The notes: a model not told the origin generated them from the letters alone. Counted from the stretch's first letter, positions 13,247 through 25,340 are shown. The stretch: 64,000 nt of DNA from Kalaharituber pfeilii (GCA_015179045.1 WHUZ01000009.1:1116001-1180000), one strand, 5' to 3'. Translations and numbers: made by a program.

Positions 13247-13785
13247 CTAATTACATATGCAGCGTCACTCTAGCTCGCCCGCTTCGCAGACCATGATGCT
13301 TTGTGCTACGGGATGAGTTCCCGCATAGCTGGATTGAAGAGGCAAAAGTTGACGATGAGGAGATCGAGAGGTTACGTATTGGCAAACAGTGGCTTACAAC
13401 ATACCAGTCCCATAAAGGGTATTAACATGATAGAAAGCCAAGAAAAAGTTTTCTTGGAGTCGGAAATCTATACTTTCTTAGTTTCTATGGTCCCAAAAAA
13501 TCTCGGAAAGGGGAGGGGAACTAGTCTGCATAGATGTGCCTACCCGCTGAATAAGCGTGCATGTGGTACATGCTCCCTCGTCTGCGTGTTCCCGGGGTAG
13601 TAAACCACAGAAATTACTCACGCTTCGCTTCCGCCCCGCTGCGTGGTTAAGCTTAATGAGTTTATGCTTATTCTATCGTGTCTTTCGCCCTTGGCGCTAA
13701 ACCATTCATGATCTAAGTCCATAGCAGTCACTAACGGCACATCCTATTCAATCTCGAAACCACTTTCCACCTGCAGATTGGAGAG

Positions 13786-14379
13786 ATGTCAACAGACAAC
13801 ATCACTACTTCCAGAGGAAGTTCCATTACATCGGGAAGACGCCCCGCTTTTGGAAACCCAAAACCAGTAATTACCGTTGGCCTCACGACTTTTCCGCTCT
13901 CTGTGATGGAAGTTATGTATGAAGGCAAAGACCCCCATGCTAGTGCCATAGTCTTCTTTGCTGGTATATATCTCACAGACAAAATATACTTTATTAGTGC
14001 TTCCCAGTGTCCTGTTGATTGACTGGCTGGATCATCCAAGAACGACGCGGAATAACTTCAATAACCGTCCAGTGTCGCATCTGACATATTCTGTATAACC
14101 CCCATTACACTCCGCATCATGTCAACTGTTGCATCCACCATACTTGAGAAACATGGCCTCATCTCCATATATATCATCCACCGTCAAGGTGAAGTACCGA
14201 TTGGTGAAGAAAGCATTTTAGTAGCTGCAGCAGCACCTGATAGAAAGGCTGCCTGGAAAGCTGGTGAGGAATGCTTAGAAATTGTCAAGGAAGAGGTGGA
14301 AATCTGGAAAAAAGAAGAGTTCGTCGATGGAGATGAAGTATGGAGAGAGAACATGGAAGGGAAAGGAATGGAATGGTGA
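13786..14379 (+). pseudogene. molybdopterin synthase catalytic (large) subunit, broken
   Basis: MoaE/MOCS2B/CnxH family, which transfers sulfur to precursor Z in molybdenum-cofactor synthesis. The N-terminal part 13786-13963 reads MSTDN... and contains VGLTTFPLS and ASAIVFFAG, the start of the fold. The middle 14042-14101 gives TTRNNFNNRPVSHLTYS in another frame. The C-terminal part 14104-14379 reads ILEKHGL, then IIHRQGEVPIGEES, then AAPDRKAAWKAGEE and VEIWKKEEF, including the catalytic Lys region. A likely intron sits at 13964-14040, but joining it leaves the wrong frame. In addition TAA at 14096-14098 interrupts the middle block, and a further one-base shift is needed to reach the last block. 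No splice option removes these faults. It is a recent pseudogene, or the assembly has several errors here. The family call is confident; loss of function is likely. Confidence 0.75.
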
Positions 14380-14535
14380 AAGTCAAGGTGAACGAAAAAA
14401 AGATTATCGGAGGAGATTTTCCGAACAGCTGAAACACCAATTTTGGCAGTTGACATTGAAGCCATCGTCATGTAACCCTGCGAATGAAAATTCCGGATCG
14501 TAACACCGGGTAAGTTTGTAGCAAGTGATTGGTTT

Positions 14536-16592
14536 TTACTGGAAGATACCATGCATATAATATGGACCGTTTATTTGGTTATGTGAGACCGGCTGTTCAG
14601 TCTCGCATTGAGTCCAGGTACAAGATATTGAGTATACATCTCTGACATTTTCTACATATCTATGTCCTTTTTCATAATTAATGTCATTTCCCATCGCCTT
14701 GCACCCTAACCCGGATAACCAAGGCGGCAATACTGAAAAAAAGTGATGCGGAAACATTGCTACCAAACTCCACAAACCAGAAATACCCAACATCAAAGCA
14801 ATAAATGCATAATACAAACAATGGCAGGCGCCGTCCAAACTGAGGCATGGGAATGCATAATCACCATCGCTCACGCCTATTAAACTCACCGTGCAATTTC
14901 TACAACCAATCCTGCACCACCGTCCCCTCCCTCTCTCCTTTCCTAGGACCTGCTTGGATATTGTGCTCTGCTGCTGCCCCACGGAACTGTCAAGCTATTT
15001 CCCCCACTTAATTCAGTCCGATCCCACTGATCATCGCTGAAAATGTCCGCCTTCACCCACTAGATAAGCGTTATGCCCAATTGCTTCATATTCAACTCTC
15101 CAAGGGCAAAGATGCACACCGCCTTCCTCAGTTCCTAAATTGAGACCATATGTGCTAAGGTACCTCACAACCTCCTCCGCAAGATGCCAGCCTCTCCGAA
15201 GGTATGCCTTTGGAATAAAATTGATTACCCAGTGCTGATGTAGATAGATTTTGAAAATGTCTATTCCAGTCCTCCATAGATTGCACAAGAGCTTTTGAGT
15301 GAACAAATAGCTCAGATTTAAGGTATGCTAATGAAAGAGGAGTTTCTATACCCTCTTGGAGATTGTTGGGATTCAAGGGTCTACCGTTTGTTACTCGAAG
15401 GACCTTCGCAACAAATTTTTTCCACAAGGGTGGTCATAGACCTTGAAGACACAAGGGCCATTTCCATTGTTTTTCATCCGTAATGTTCTCTCTCCATCAT
15501 CCTCCCAAGACTCCTCCATCCTTAGTTTATCGGTCTGTCTTGTTTTGCTTTTTCCCCTTTGCATTTTCTCGATATCGCTTCTGGATTGCTGTCCCCTTCA
15601 GGTTTTTACCCTGAAGCAGATAGTCAGAGGATAACAGCTAACCTTTTTTCCCATCAATTTTCAGGGCTTCTTCACAATATTTTCCAGCACCTTAACGCCC
15701 TCCCAAATTCTGATTTGGAATCCATCCTTTTCCACTGTTCGGAGGGGGCATGGTGATAGCCGTGATCTCAATACCAGCACTGGCACACGGATCATCAGGT
15801 TCTCCGGTGTTTGATCTGCCTTAAGAAGTTCCCCAGCAGAGGGTGTCGTTGCATATTGAAACCTACCAGGCTTCGTTGCTTGAGACTCCAATTCCTGTGA
15901 GGCATTCAGGTCTTCGATATCATTTATACCTCCAATGCTTCATTTCCTTGTACCCCGCTTGAAAAATTGGATACGTTTGGCAGCCCGAGACCCACGCCCA
16001 GCGCTACTAGCAAAGCTCCCTCCCCCTCGCCAGTGGTAAGCATATGCAAAAGGACGAGTCGGGATTGCTTGCACTGTGCTCTGTGTTCGCTGTGAATATT
16101 GTGATATGAATGAGGAGGTGCTAAAATGACGACTATGATAATGGCTGGGAGTAGAATCATTAGGATGAAATTTGCTTTGTGAATGTGGGGTAGGGATGAC
16201 GATCACAGATGGAATATCCATCTGTATTGCAGGAATAGTTAGTTTTCCAGCGAAGCTTTCCCTCGAGTGAGTTGTTCGGGGTGTACGACCGCCCCATCAT
16301 TTTGTAAATGTCGCACTCTCCCGTCTGGAGGTGAAGCGCAGCATAACACCTTCACAAATCGACGACGTTGATTAAGGGCTAATTGTTTAACCGGCATTAA
16401 TGCTGCCGTTGCCCCATCGTCTGGCGTGTATATGGGGTCCGTGACGCCACCGGCCAACAGAAGCCGGTCAAAAATTGATATATTCCTGCTCGGGGGCTCT
16501 GACCGCCCTGCAGACCTGGTGAGCGCGCTTAGGCCTCTCAAGTTCATAGAACCTGCTGCGTATTCTACTCTACTACTAGTCTTATTAGACAA
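14536..16592 (-). pseudogene. decayed minus-strand ORFs of unknown family
   Basis: A chain of open segments in changing frames on the minus strand: 16592-16239, 16221-15940, 15891-15661, 15427-15031 and 14982-14536. Several look protein-like, for example DRLLLAGGVTDPIYTPDDG in the first, WHLAEEVVRYLSTYGLNLG in 15306-15031, and a hydrophobic, possibly membrane-spanning piece in 14982-14536. I do not recognise a family. They may be remains of one or two genes lost together with the neighbouring molybdopterin synthase gene, or they may be chance. Confidence 0.25.
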
Positions 16593-18006
16593 ATATAGCC
16601 ATTATGTAATTGATGTAGTCAGCAGTAGTCATGCGTTGAGCTAGTGCATAATAGCCAGTTTCCTAGGTTTCATTACTAGACACCATGATCCAACAAAACA
16701 AAGTAGTAAAGATTAAAAAAAAAATTTTACAACTGTTACAAATCCATATCCTCAATTGCTAAAGCTTCACTATGTTATTGGATACACAGTGTCCTAAAAC
16801 ACCTTAACCACCCCCTCAAACACTTGCTCGGCTAACGCTCACCTTTAATTCCAGGTGCGCAATTCTTGCTAGAGTTCCCAGACAATGCCCTAAGTATGCT
16901 CGGGCATTGTCTGTACTGAGTACATAGTTGAGTCTCTACTGGGCTGGAAATCGGAAAAGAAGTCATTCTGTCCCACTGGCCCCCACCCACCCCAGCACAC
17001 GGACCGCTACCACCCCATATACCTTACCAACTCCAATACCCCACTCTTGCAATATCGAAGTACCTAGAACAAGTGGAGAAAGTAGCAATATGAAAGCATT
17101 AAGATCATAGGGGAAATGAATTTAGTTTTTATTTTGCAAAATTTGATGATCCGCTTCAGCGTCGTATACAGTATCACGGTGTTGGATCTGACTATGCCAG
17201 TGGCTCCGAATCACAAAGGTGAGGGTATACCTAACCGAAGGCTCCAGTTAGTAATATTCGCTGCATTACGCCTCCTGAAAATGTTCTCGTAATTAATTTG
17301 CAAGAACCACATCTCATTCAGTTGAGGTTGATACCGCAACTGCTTTATGGCAGCTGCTGTTCTTTCAGTGTTGGAAATGGTGCTCTGAGCTTAGTAATTC
17401 TAGAGAATCTGGGTCAAGCCTTAACTAATTTTGCTCTCTCTTCAAGCACGAGGCAGAGCGATTGTGATAACTCAAGCAGCTTGACGCCACATTACTTAGT
17501 GTAGCAAACTGTCTTAACTCCTCGGGAAGCAGGTGGTGGTGGTATGCAGCTTTTAGTCAGTAACAAGCCTCGGCAAGTGATCAGTAATATGAAGGCCATA
17601 AAGGCTATAATATTCAGATTATGCCCATCTATGCATGCACGTGTAAACGATATTAATGCTTGCCCAATCAGATTACCCAATTAGGCTGGCAGGTTAAATT
17701 GACCTCAGACTCAGCAATCACAAATTCTGCTTTGGAGACTGTTTAACATAATCATTGTTTGAAAAGATATCGATACACTATAAGTTCAGAGTAGTCACCA
17801 TGTTCTTTATGGAAGGCTCAGGGTGGTATAGCGTTACGGGATCTGCTGGGAGGTGCGTTATATGAAGATCCTGTCCTGAATCCTCCTGTGGCAGTACATG
17901 AGGTACCCTACTCCATTGGAGATGTCGCCACATACGCATGTACACTCTTTAAACGCGGATTTTCAAGAAGCTCCATTGGTGACCGTGCCTTCATGGTTTA
18001 CATGTG

Positions 18007-18056
18007 CCCTGCCATGGCGCACAGCTGCAAGCGGGGTGACGTGAAATAAAAAAAAA
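18007..18056 (+). repeat. hairpin mini-retroposon, family A
   Basis: The core runs CCCTGCCATGGCGCACAGCT, GCAAGCGGGGTGACGTGA, then an A tail. It is flanked by the 10-bp duplication GTTTACATGT (17996-18005 and 18057-18066). CCCTGC pairs with GCGGGG. Confidence 0.88.
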
Positions 18057-18307
18057 GTTTACATGTCTAGACATATATGTCCCAATGCCATATCTTCATC
18101 GAATATCCTGAGCCCTCGTGTGGATTCTCAGGCCATGAACATAGCCGTCGCAGCGTCGCCTAAGACGCACAGGTTGGTTTGAGGGGGACCTTCGAATAAT
18201 GATTTTAAAAAAAAAAGAAAAAAAAAAAGAGGGGGACCTTAAAGAGGCAGGTAAGACACCGTTGGGCAAATCTGAAAAAGTTAGTGCACCACCAGGCCCT
18301 GAAGCAG

Positions 18308-18366
18308 GCCCTGCCATGGCGAAAAGCTGCATGCGGGGTCGCGTGACAAAAAAAAAAAATAAAAAA
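18308..18366 (+). repeat. hairpin mini-retroposon, family A
   Basis: Core CCCTGCCATGGCGAAAAGCT, GCATGCGGGGTCGCGTGA, then an A tail. A perfect 13-bp duplication GGCCCTGAAGCAG lies at 18295-18307 and 18367-18379. The loop differs from the other copies but the outer stem is intact. Confidence 0.9.
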
Positions 18367-19053
18367 GGCCCTGAAGCAGAACTGTGAGGCCTATAGTACT
18401 GCCTCGTGGAAGTTGTGAGCGCTCGGAAAGACGGTTAGACGGGATTGATCCTATACAGGATTTAATGCGTCCCTTACAAACTGAACCATGAGCTATATAT
18501 ACAGCAGGGCTAAATACGAGTAGTGAACACACACACAAGCACACACAAAAAGAGAAAAAAAAAAAAAAAAAAATTGAAACGCTGATGAAAGTAACTTCCA
18601 GCGATTGAAACCACCATTTTACGGAAATTAGGACATCGTTGTAAAGAGTCAAGGGTCACTGAGATACAGGACAGCGTCCGCTACCGTTGTAAATGAGCCC
18701 GAAAGATGGGAACCAATGGAACGGACGTGCGACTGATGTAAAGAGACAAAGATATGCCCAATTCACCAGATCGACTGGACCTTACGCACGAACTGATGCA
18801 GGGCGGATGCGAGTGCGGGTTCGAACAAGAAGAGAAAATGTTCTTGAATTGTTAGAGTTATCGTACAGAGAGTCTATGTATCCCATCCTCGTGTCCACAT
18901 CCCATGTGCCGACATACTTTTTCCACATTTCAGGCTTATACGTATGCGCTGAACATTTGGCCCACAGTGTCTGAGGACAATATGCGTACCGACGCAATTC
19001 TAAGCCCTTGGTAGATGTAAACTTTTTCGTATGCCTTCATGTATCAGTACTTG

Positions 19054-19119
19054 CCCTGCCATGGCGAACAGCTGCAAGCGGGGTAACGTGACGAAAAAAA
19101 AAAAAAAAAAAAAAAAAAA
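19054..19119 (+). repeat. hairpin mini-retroposon, family A
   Basis: Core CCCTGCCATGGCGAACAGCT, GCAAGCGGGGTAACGTGA, then about 27 A. It is flanked by the 7-bp duplication AGTACTT (19046-19052 and 19122-19128). Confidence 0.83.
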
Positions 19120-19752
19120 TTAGTACTTAGTTAATATAGTCTTATCCGACAGCTTAAATGTATAAGATCAACATCCCCCACCGTTTTGTCTATAGAGCAG
19201 AGTGATCTTGATTGTGAGGATCTTGAGCATAAGTAAAACAATCATTGAAAGAAGAGCTGGCGCATTCGGTACGGGCCTCGGCCAAAAGATCCAAGGGGCT
19301 TAATTCGTAACACCTCTTTTGGCATAGGAATGAGGGAAATCTCCTATCGGCGTATGCGGCCGAGCGCTCTGGAGCATTAACGACGTTAAAATCGAAGGGT
19401 TTACCGATGTTAGTGGCTACGCCCTTGCTTGGTGCAGTGGCCCCTGCTCTGTGAGTGAGATAATTCAGGAAAGCAGAACGTACTTACTTAAGTACCTGCC
19501 CAAAGAGGAAACTAGGCATGTACTCACCTACGCGTATCTATAAGTATTATAGAAGCGTTCCAGGTACTTCACTTGGCATAGAAGTGTGCTACCTCAAACT
19601 CCTCCTACTCCAATGGCCAGGGCCCTGGGCATGTCAGTGAATGTATCTATTACGTTTTTCAGGCTGCTACTAGTGGCCATTACATTATCCCACAACTGCT
19701 CGGACTATATTCGGACCTTCGTCTGGAGTAATGCCAACCACCAGAACGTGTT

Positions 19753-19795
19753 CCTGGCCATAGGCTGGTAGCCTGTATCCCAGGTTACGTGACCA

Positions 19796-19826
<31 letters not shown>
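19753..19826 (+). repeat. hairpin retroposon tail, divergent family D
   Basis: CCTGGCCATA, inner hairpin GGCTGGTAGCC, spacer TGTATC, then CCAGGTTACGTGACCAC and about 28 A. The primary sequence differs from families A and B, but outer stem (CCTGG/CCAGG), CATA, inner hairpin and the TTACGTGA tail are in the same order. No target duplication was found, so the insertion may extend upstream of 19753. Confidence 0.6.
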
Positions 19827-19831
<5 letters not shown>

Positions 19832-19888
19832 CGATAGAGACCTTTTACTTCATTTCACAGGCGGTAATATACTTTCGCGTATTTTTGC

Positions 19889-19890
<2 letters not shown>

Positions 19891-19934
<44 letters not shown>

Positions 19935-19972
19935 ATCATTACTCGTATGTTGCCCTATGGGCTTTGACGAGA
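19891..19972 (-). repeat. hairpin mini-retroposon, family B
   Basis: About 40 T on the plus strand, then the reverse of CTCGTCAAAGCCCATAGGGC and AACATACGAGTAATGATC. The duplication ATTTTTGCTC lies at 19881-19890 and 19973-19982. The outer stem here is CTCGT/ACGAG, a compensatory variant of the CTCGC/GCGAG seen in other copies. Confidence 0.87.
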
Positions 19973-20413
19973 ATTTTTGCTCGATTGAACGTGGCAGTAA
20001 AAATGACACATATGGCCTCTCATACACAGCAAAATTGTTATGTTCACGACACCCTTGTCATAGTATTTCCCTTCTCTATTCAGCCTCCATACTAGCATTA
20101 TTACTGTCATAAAAGTAGAAGACATGTACATAGAGTTCGCGTTGCCATCAATTCACAAAAGTGGCACGTTGATAGGATACATTATATTGAAAAGAAAATG
20201 TAAGACAAAGAAGAAGAAGCAAAACCGTACAACTTCCGAGCTTCAAGCACCATTTACCACTACAATCCATATACCACTGAACAAAGAATCAGGTCATGTA
20301 TATGAATACAGCAATGAGACAATTAGATATCAAAGCAGGAACCGAGGACACAAACTCCTGAACGAGGTAGATATGTCAGCTTCATGAATAGATTCAATTA
20401 GGCAACAATGGGA

Positions 20414-21674
20414 TTACTCACTCCTTGTCCTCCCTTCAGTGTTGGCACCGTTTCCTGGGTGTCTCATTGGGGCTTCAGTCATGACATGCTTGACAACGGT
20501 GCTCGTTGTTGCTTCTGCTACAGGTGCAGTGGTGCAAGGAGAAGTGGCCTCAGCAACAGGGGTAGTCTCTGTGGGGGCAGTTTCGTGTGCAGCAGCAGAC
20601 GTGGTTTGAACAGCAGGAGCAGTCTCGTGCATAGCTACGCTAGTGGTATTGTTGGCCTCAGCAACAGTTGTGGTTACAACGTGCTCAGCTGCTGTGCTTG
20701 TGGCTTCCTCAACAACGCTTGTAGTGACAGCCGCCTCTTCCTCTTCACCGTTGCCACCTTCAACAGTACCATTAGAGGCACAACCCAATCTTCCAACACC
20801 AACCTCAAGCAGGTTGCTCTCACCAAGAGTGTTCTGGGTGTAGCGAGAGTTGAACTTGACGACCCTCTTCATAGCATTATAAGTAGCAACGTTGAGGGCA
20901 AGTGATTGCTGCGTAACAAGGAAGGTAATGCCCTCGGCACAGGGTGGTGTAGTTAAAGAGCCAGTATACTGGAAGAGTGGGGTTGTCTGAATATGGTTGG
21001 TGAGTTCAGTGAAGTCAAGCGCACCAGTCTCGGTGACCGTGCCGGGAGTCTCAATCTGAGCAAGGTTCTCAGTTACTGCAGTGAGAAGCTCAGTAGTGCT
21101 GCCATCCTCGCTAAGCTGGAATGTCACAGCAATGACCGCAATAGCGCCAGATCCATCTGCAGGTGTTACAATTAGTGAGGACTCTTGGACTTCCAGTCAC
21201 AATCAAGGTGAGGGACGAACCAGCTGCCTCGTGGACCATGTGCATCTCCAAGGGAAAATACTCCTCGGCTACCCTATGCTCGGAGGGAGTATGGAAGTGG
21301 AACTGCTTGAGGGAGAATTGTGTCCCCGCGAAAGTTGTCGTGCCATTGACAATAACCTCCACCGCGGTTCCCAAATTTTCGAACTCAGCATTCTGTACGT
21401 TTGGGATCTCGACCACTGGGGCCTCTGCTGCTAGACCAATGCTGGCATCGATATTTATCGGTGATTGTGCCTTTCCAGAAGCGCATGCACTGTTCTCTGC
21501 TGCAAGGCCGACCCAGTTGAGGGGTCCTTGCAGACCTGTGTACCCAAAGTTGCTTACCTCAACCCTCCCCCCTGGTAGCTCCCGACGCTTTAACATTGAG
21601 GTCCCGTGCAAACAGCTTGCTGACACACGGGCGGCTAAAACCGAAGCGACGAGTATGATTTGCTTAGCGAACAT
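20414..21674 (-). CDS. secreted alpha-carbonic anhydrase with Thr-rich C-terminal tail
   Basis: Two exons on the minus strand: 21674-21221 and 21156-20414. The 64-nt intron (GTTCGT...CTGCAG, branch ACTAAT) interrupts a Gly/Asp codon, giving 398 aa. Residues 1-20 form a signal peptide. The alpha-CA fold spans about 40-270, with GKAQSPINI, zinc ligands His126 and His128 (QFHFHTPSEH) and His145 (LEMHMVH), and GSLTTPPC near the second half. KFNSRYTQN closes the fold. The last 120 or so residues are Thr/Ala/Glu-rich with repeats of HETAP and PVAEAT, probably an O-glycosylated linker; no GPI-type hydrophobic end is visible. It catalyses CO2 hydration outside the cell, commonly for pH and CO2 sensing. 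The protein is intact. It is paralogous to the partial gene at 1-376 but in the opposite orientation. Confidence 0.95.
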
Positions 21675-22022
21675 TTCTCTTGACTTCTTTTTGTCTTGAT
21701 CGATATACGTGATTCGTAGCAGATTCCTTTCTGCTTAACTTCTGTACTGGCTGAACGGGGATCTCAATTGAAGTCGTCGATGCAAGTTAGGAAAAATTGA
21801 AGCAGTCCCGACTGCAAACAGGAGAAAGAAGATAATGAATAAATGACTCAAGATTAAAAGACCAAAAGAGATAGACAGTTCCAAGCTGTCCGTAAGAAAC
21901 GAAAGCACACTCAATATGCTAGGCGGAAAAAGTTGCAAAGAAACCCAACGAGAGGCCTGAAAACAAAAAGAAATTTGAGGACTGCGATGATGAGGAGTCA
22001 AGATAGAGAATTAGGGTGGCTC

Positions 22023-22030
22023 TTATATAT
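22023..22030 (-). promoter_or_regulatory. TATA-like box upstream of the carbonic anhydrase
   Basis: The minus strand reads ATATATAAGAG about 350 bp upstream of the carbonic anhydrase ATG at 21674. The distance implies a 5' UTR near 300 nt, possibly with a leader intron. The assignment is by sequence only. Confidence 0.35.
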
Positions 22031-24296
22031 GTATGCGTGCATACCTATTTTGTAGTGAATATAGCAAGCCACCCAGGATTTGCGCCGCACCTAGTCAAGT
22101 CTCCTGCAGATAGCTGCCGGCGCGCGCCGGAGTACCCTGTCGCACAATTCTAGTAGCAGACGAGCCAAACTTCACCTAACCTGACGCTGCCATGGATCTA
22201 TCACATCTTAAAACATTACCTATGTTCCAAATTGGAGACCAGCTAGCTATCGGCCTCAATTGCGGAGTGCTCCCAAGATAAATTTAGACCAGCTACTTGA
22301 AAGTTAACAACACTGGAAAGTACTTCGAAGGCTACCGCAATGCCTCGGAAGCTGAATACGAGATACCAGCTGCCCCGATGCAGCGCATACGATGGGTAGA
22401 GATAGCAGTTGACTCTAGATGCAGTAAGTTACATCGAAAGCAGATTCGGAGAAGAGACGGGGAAAGATCGGGAGAAGCATTTCAGTCGTCAGTTGAACTG
22501 GGCATATTCAATTCATTTGAAGGCAGTACTATCTGAAGTTCCGGAAGGCTCATTTCGCCATGCATCATATCCCAAGATATTCCGAGATTAGTCCCAATAG
22601 TGAAATTACATTTTAGTAACACTGTATCGCAATGAGCGAACACAAACCAGCTGCAAACGCTCTCACGTTCTTATGCTGATCTTACTGTGGTACACTATAC
22701 ATAGAGATTTCCACCGCACAGGATTCAAAATAATAAGCCTTGACACTTTCGCTAGACCGGTTATAGATCTTGCCAACTTGCAAAATTCCGCAACTACTTC
22801 AACCCAGTCCACAGAGATGATCCTACAACATATGCTTCACAATGTGTTTGAGGACTATACTTTGCAGTCCCAATACCACGAGCTCAATGAGGCTCGTGGC
22901 GACCAACCAGCTGCAGCGTTCCTCCCCGGTGTATGAGTGGGGTACAACATGCGGAATCAGAGATTGCCCCTTTTGTCCTTGGCTATTCAGGGAAAAGTGG
23001 GATATGGCGTTGCCAATTGCACAGAATCCCAGAAATTGCCAGAAAACCGTGTCAAGAGGGTCTTGGACAAGAAGAGCTTGTAATTGAGAGATGTTATGGT
23101 TCTGGGACAATCATGTTGACAGGGATCCCGCGGGCCAGGGGCCGATACCCTAACTCAATGTCTGCGGTTACGCAAGCTCTCTCCCGACAATGGTGCGACA
23201 CACTCTGCAGTCCAAGGAAAATTCATTAAAAAAATAGAGCCTGACTTGGTCGCCTCACAAATCAATGTAACAACATACCTTGCGTATCTCAGGATTATGG
23301 AAGGATATTTGTGTCAATGTGTCGATGAGAAAAGCTGAGTAATTTTGTGGGGCCGTGAGGACTTGCCAGTATTTGGCCCCTTGAAACCAGGGGATGCGAT
23401 AGGACGTCTAGTTTACGAGACTAGGAATGCGAAAGTCGTGTGCTCAAAGATCTAGCAGATTAGTGCTTATATGTTTAGTGAAGCTCACGGGTCTTAGCGA
23501 AGGCCGACTCATCCGAAGTACTCTTCGCCACGAGCTCTTGCATGCATCGTTTCATCTGGTTACATGTACGCACATTGCTAAACACCTACCCAACAACTGG
23601 AACGAAATAGGCATGGAGCGAGGTATGATGCAACCGAGATCCTATCATATCTCGCTGGCCAGACCCTATCCTCTCTCACGCGTGTGTGCGAACTTGGGAT
23701 GCAATTTAGTTGTTCAAATTGCAGTTGCAACATTGCCTATACGAACGGTTGGTCACGAGACTAAGTGGCAACCGGACCCAAAACACCAATGCACTAAATC
23801 ACGATTGTTCCTTAGGATGTACTAATCAAGTCAATATCACTGTAATCAGGATGTGTTGATCTTTAAATTGGTAATTCCAATTCTACATGTACTTCACCTA
23901 CCGACCTGATAGAGACCGAAATAGAGTACGTAGGATTCAGTTTCTTGTCGCCATATGATAGCCCTTAGGGCGGCACGCATTACTGATATAAAAAAAAGAA
24001 AAAATTTTCAATTTCTTCACAGCGAGTGTCCCCTAGCCTGGGTGGCAAGGACGTTAACTCAATTTCGATCCCGTATTGAGTGAGTCTGGGGCGAAAATTT
24101 CCATGATGCTGGCGCCAGCTTACATATTGGAATAGCATATTACCTAAATTCAGCACTATCAAGAATGAAAATATGTGCGTTTATGGCGTCTGGGTAGTCC
24201 GTATTAGTAAGTTTCCAAGTATGGCAAGAGCTTCCCAACTGCCGAGAAACTAGGGTGTCGACCCCTGTATGATAAGCTCTATGTAGAGTGCCAAAA
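22031..24296. other. non-coding stretch
   Basis: Several short frames overlap at 22670-23230 and 23430-23825 without any motif or splice model I can support. A family B copy lies at 23948-24004. The rest holds nothing recognisable. Confidence 0.45.
23948..24004 (+). repeat. hairpin mini-retroposon, family B (weak duplication)
   Basis: TCGCCATATGATAGCCC, loop TTA, GGGCGGCACGC, ATTACTGATAT, then an A-rich tail. TTTCTTG before it and TTTCTTC at 24012-24018 may be a diverged duplication. Confidence 0.65.
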
Positions 24297-24706
24297 GACC
24301 TTTCGCATGAGCTCTAGAGCTTCCGCACAAACTGCACAGCAACGCCAAAAAAGGAGGTACCGGTCATTATGAGCTTTACTTTACACCTGCTGATTGAGCG
24401 CCAGCAACAGCGCTGAGATTACCCCCCTTATACTTGAGTATTTGCTTCGTTTTCCTACTCCAAAGCCTATTAGTTAATTATTTAGGCTTTTACGATTCTC
24501 AGGATACCTTCAGCCTTACCATAGCTATTGTAGTTGTTGAGATATTTGCAGCGAAAGTTGTAGAGCTTTAATCAGGGCGTGAAGCTTTTTGCTGGAGCTT
24601 CATGGAGCTTCATGAAGCTCCAGAGCTTTAGTTGCGCCACACCTCGTTGACTAGCAGGGGGTGCAGCAGGGGTCGGGAAGCTCTAGAGCTTGTTGCGAAA
24701 GGTGTC
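24297..24706. repeat. 410-bp inverted-repeat element (MITE-like)
   Basis: The left end GACCTTTCGCATGAGCTC, TAGAGCTTCC is matched by the inverse at 24678-24706 with small differences. Inside, TGGAGCTTCATG (24593-24604) and CATGAAGCTCCA (24611-24622) form a tight hairpin, and several AGCTCTAGAGCTT motifs recur. There is no coding potential. The element ends four bases before the next one. Confidence 0.6.
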
Positions 24707-24710
24707 TAAT

Positions 24711-25340
24711 GGGTGCCTTCCGCTAAGGATTTATGTGAAATTCTAACCAAATTTTACCAGGGTACATTTCCACCGCAAGCAGGGGGTAGTTTCTCTAAGC
24801 ACTTGGACGTGAGTAAAATAATAAATCTAGAAAACTTTTTGTTATGCAGATATTTACACCTTAAAGAAGCCAGTGAACAAGCTGTCAATCCACTACAAAA
24901 GACAGCATGAGCTCTCAAGCTCCAAGAGAGAGGACTACGTCTTAAGAAACAGCAGTCAAGTACCAATGTATCTAAAAAGAGAAAGAGTAGGAGACTGAAC
25001 TCTCAGTAAAAATTTTCCGCTGGAGGATAAGAATGCATTACTGGATATTACATATGCAAGCAAGACTAGGTGCAAATGATGCAAATGTGAATTTAAATAT
25101 CCTCTATATGGTATAGTTATTATAAACTATGCTACTTCAGCAGTAGTGTACTCTAACTAACTGCTTTTGAAATTTATTGTTTATTGTTTATTCAAGTGAG
25201 TATTTTGAAAGGGGGGGGGTACCCCTCTTTCAAAAAATTGTTTCGAACGCTCTACCAAACAATAAAACAGGGATACGGACCCCGGTTTTATTTCAAAGCA
25301 GGGGTTTGAATTTCACATAAATCCTTAGCGGAAGGCACCC
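24711..25340. repeat. 630-bp element with 33-bp perfect terminal inverted repeats
   Basis: The left TIR (24711-24743) begins GGGTGCCTTCCGCTAAGG, and the right TIR (25308-25340) is its exact inverse over 33 bases. AAT lies immediately outside both ends and may be a 3-bp target duplication. The interior is AT-rich, with a 9-G run near 25210 and no transposase, so it is non-autonomous. Superfamily is undetermined. Confidence 0.8.

Larger units (their letters stand above)
16593..20413. other. non-coding stretch with five mini-retroposons
   Basis: No supported gene. It contains family A copies at 18007, 18308 and 19054, a family D copy at 19753 and a family B copy at 19891. A further A-rich tract at 18200-18231 is flanked by GAGGGGGACCTT (18181-18192) and a second copy ending at 18240, so it may be an insertion whose core was lost. 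A (CA)n/A-rich tract lies near 18530-18570. Confidence 0.5.

Noticed and set aside
20408..20905. 165-aa plus-strand ORF over the carbonic anhydrase gene
   Set aside because: Shadow of the Thr-rich tail of the minus-strand gene; low complexity.
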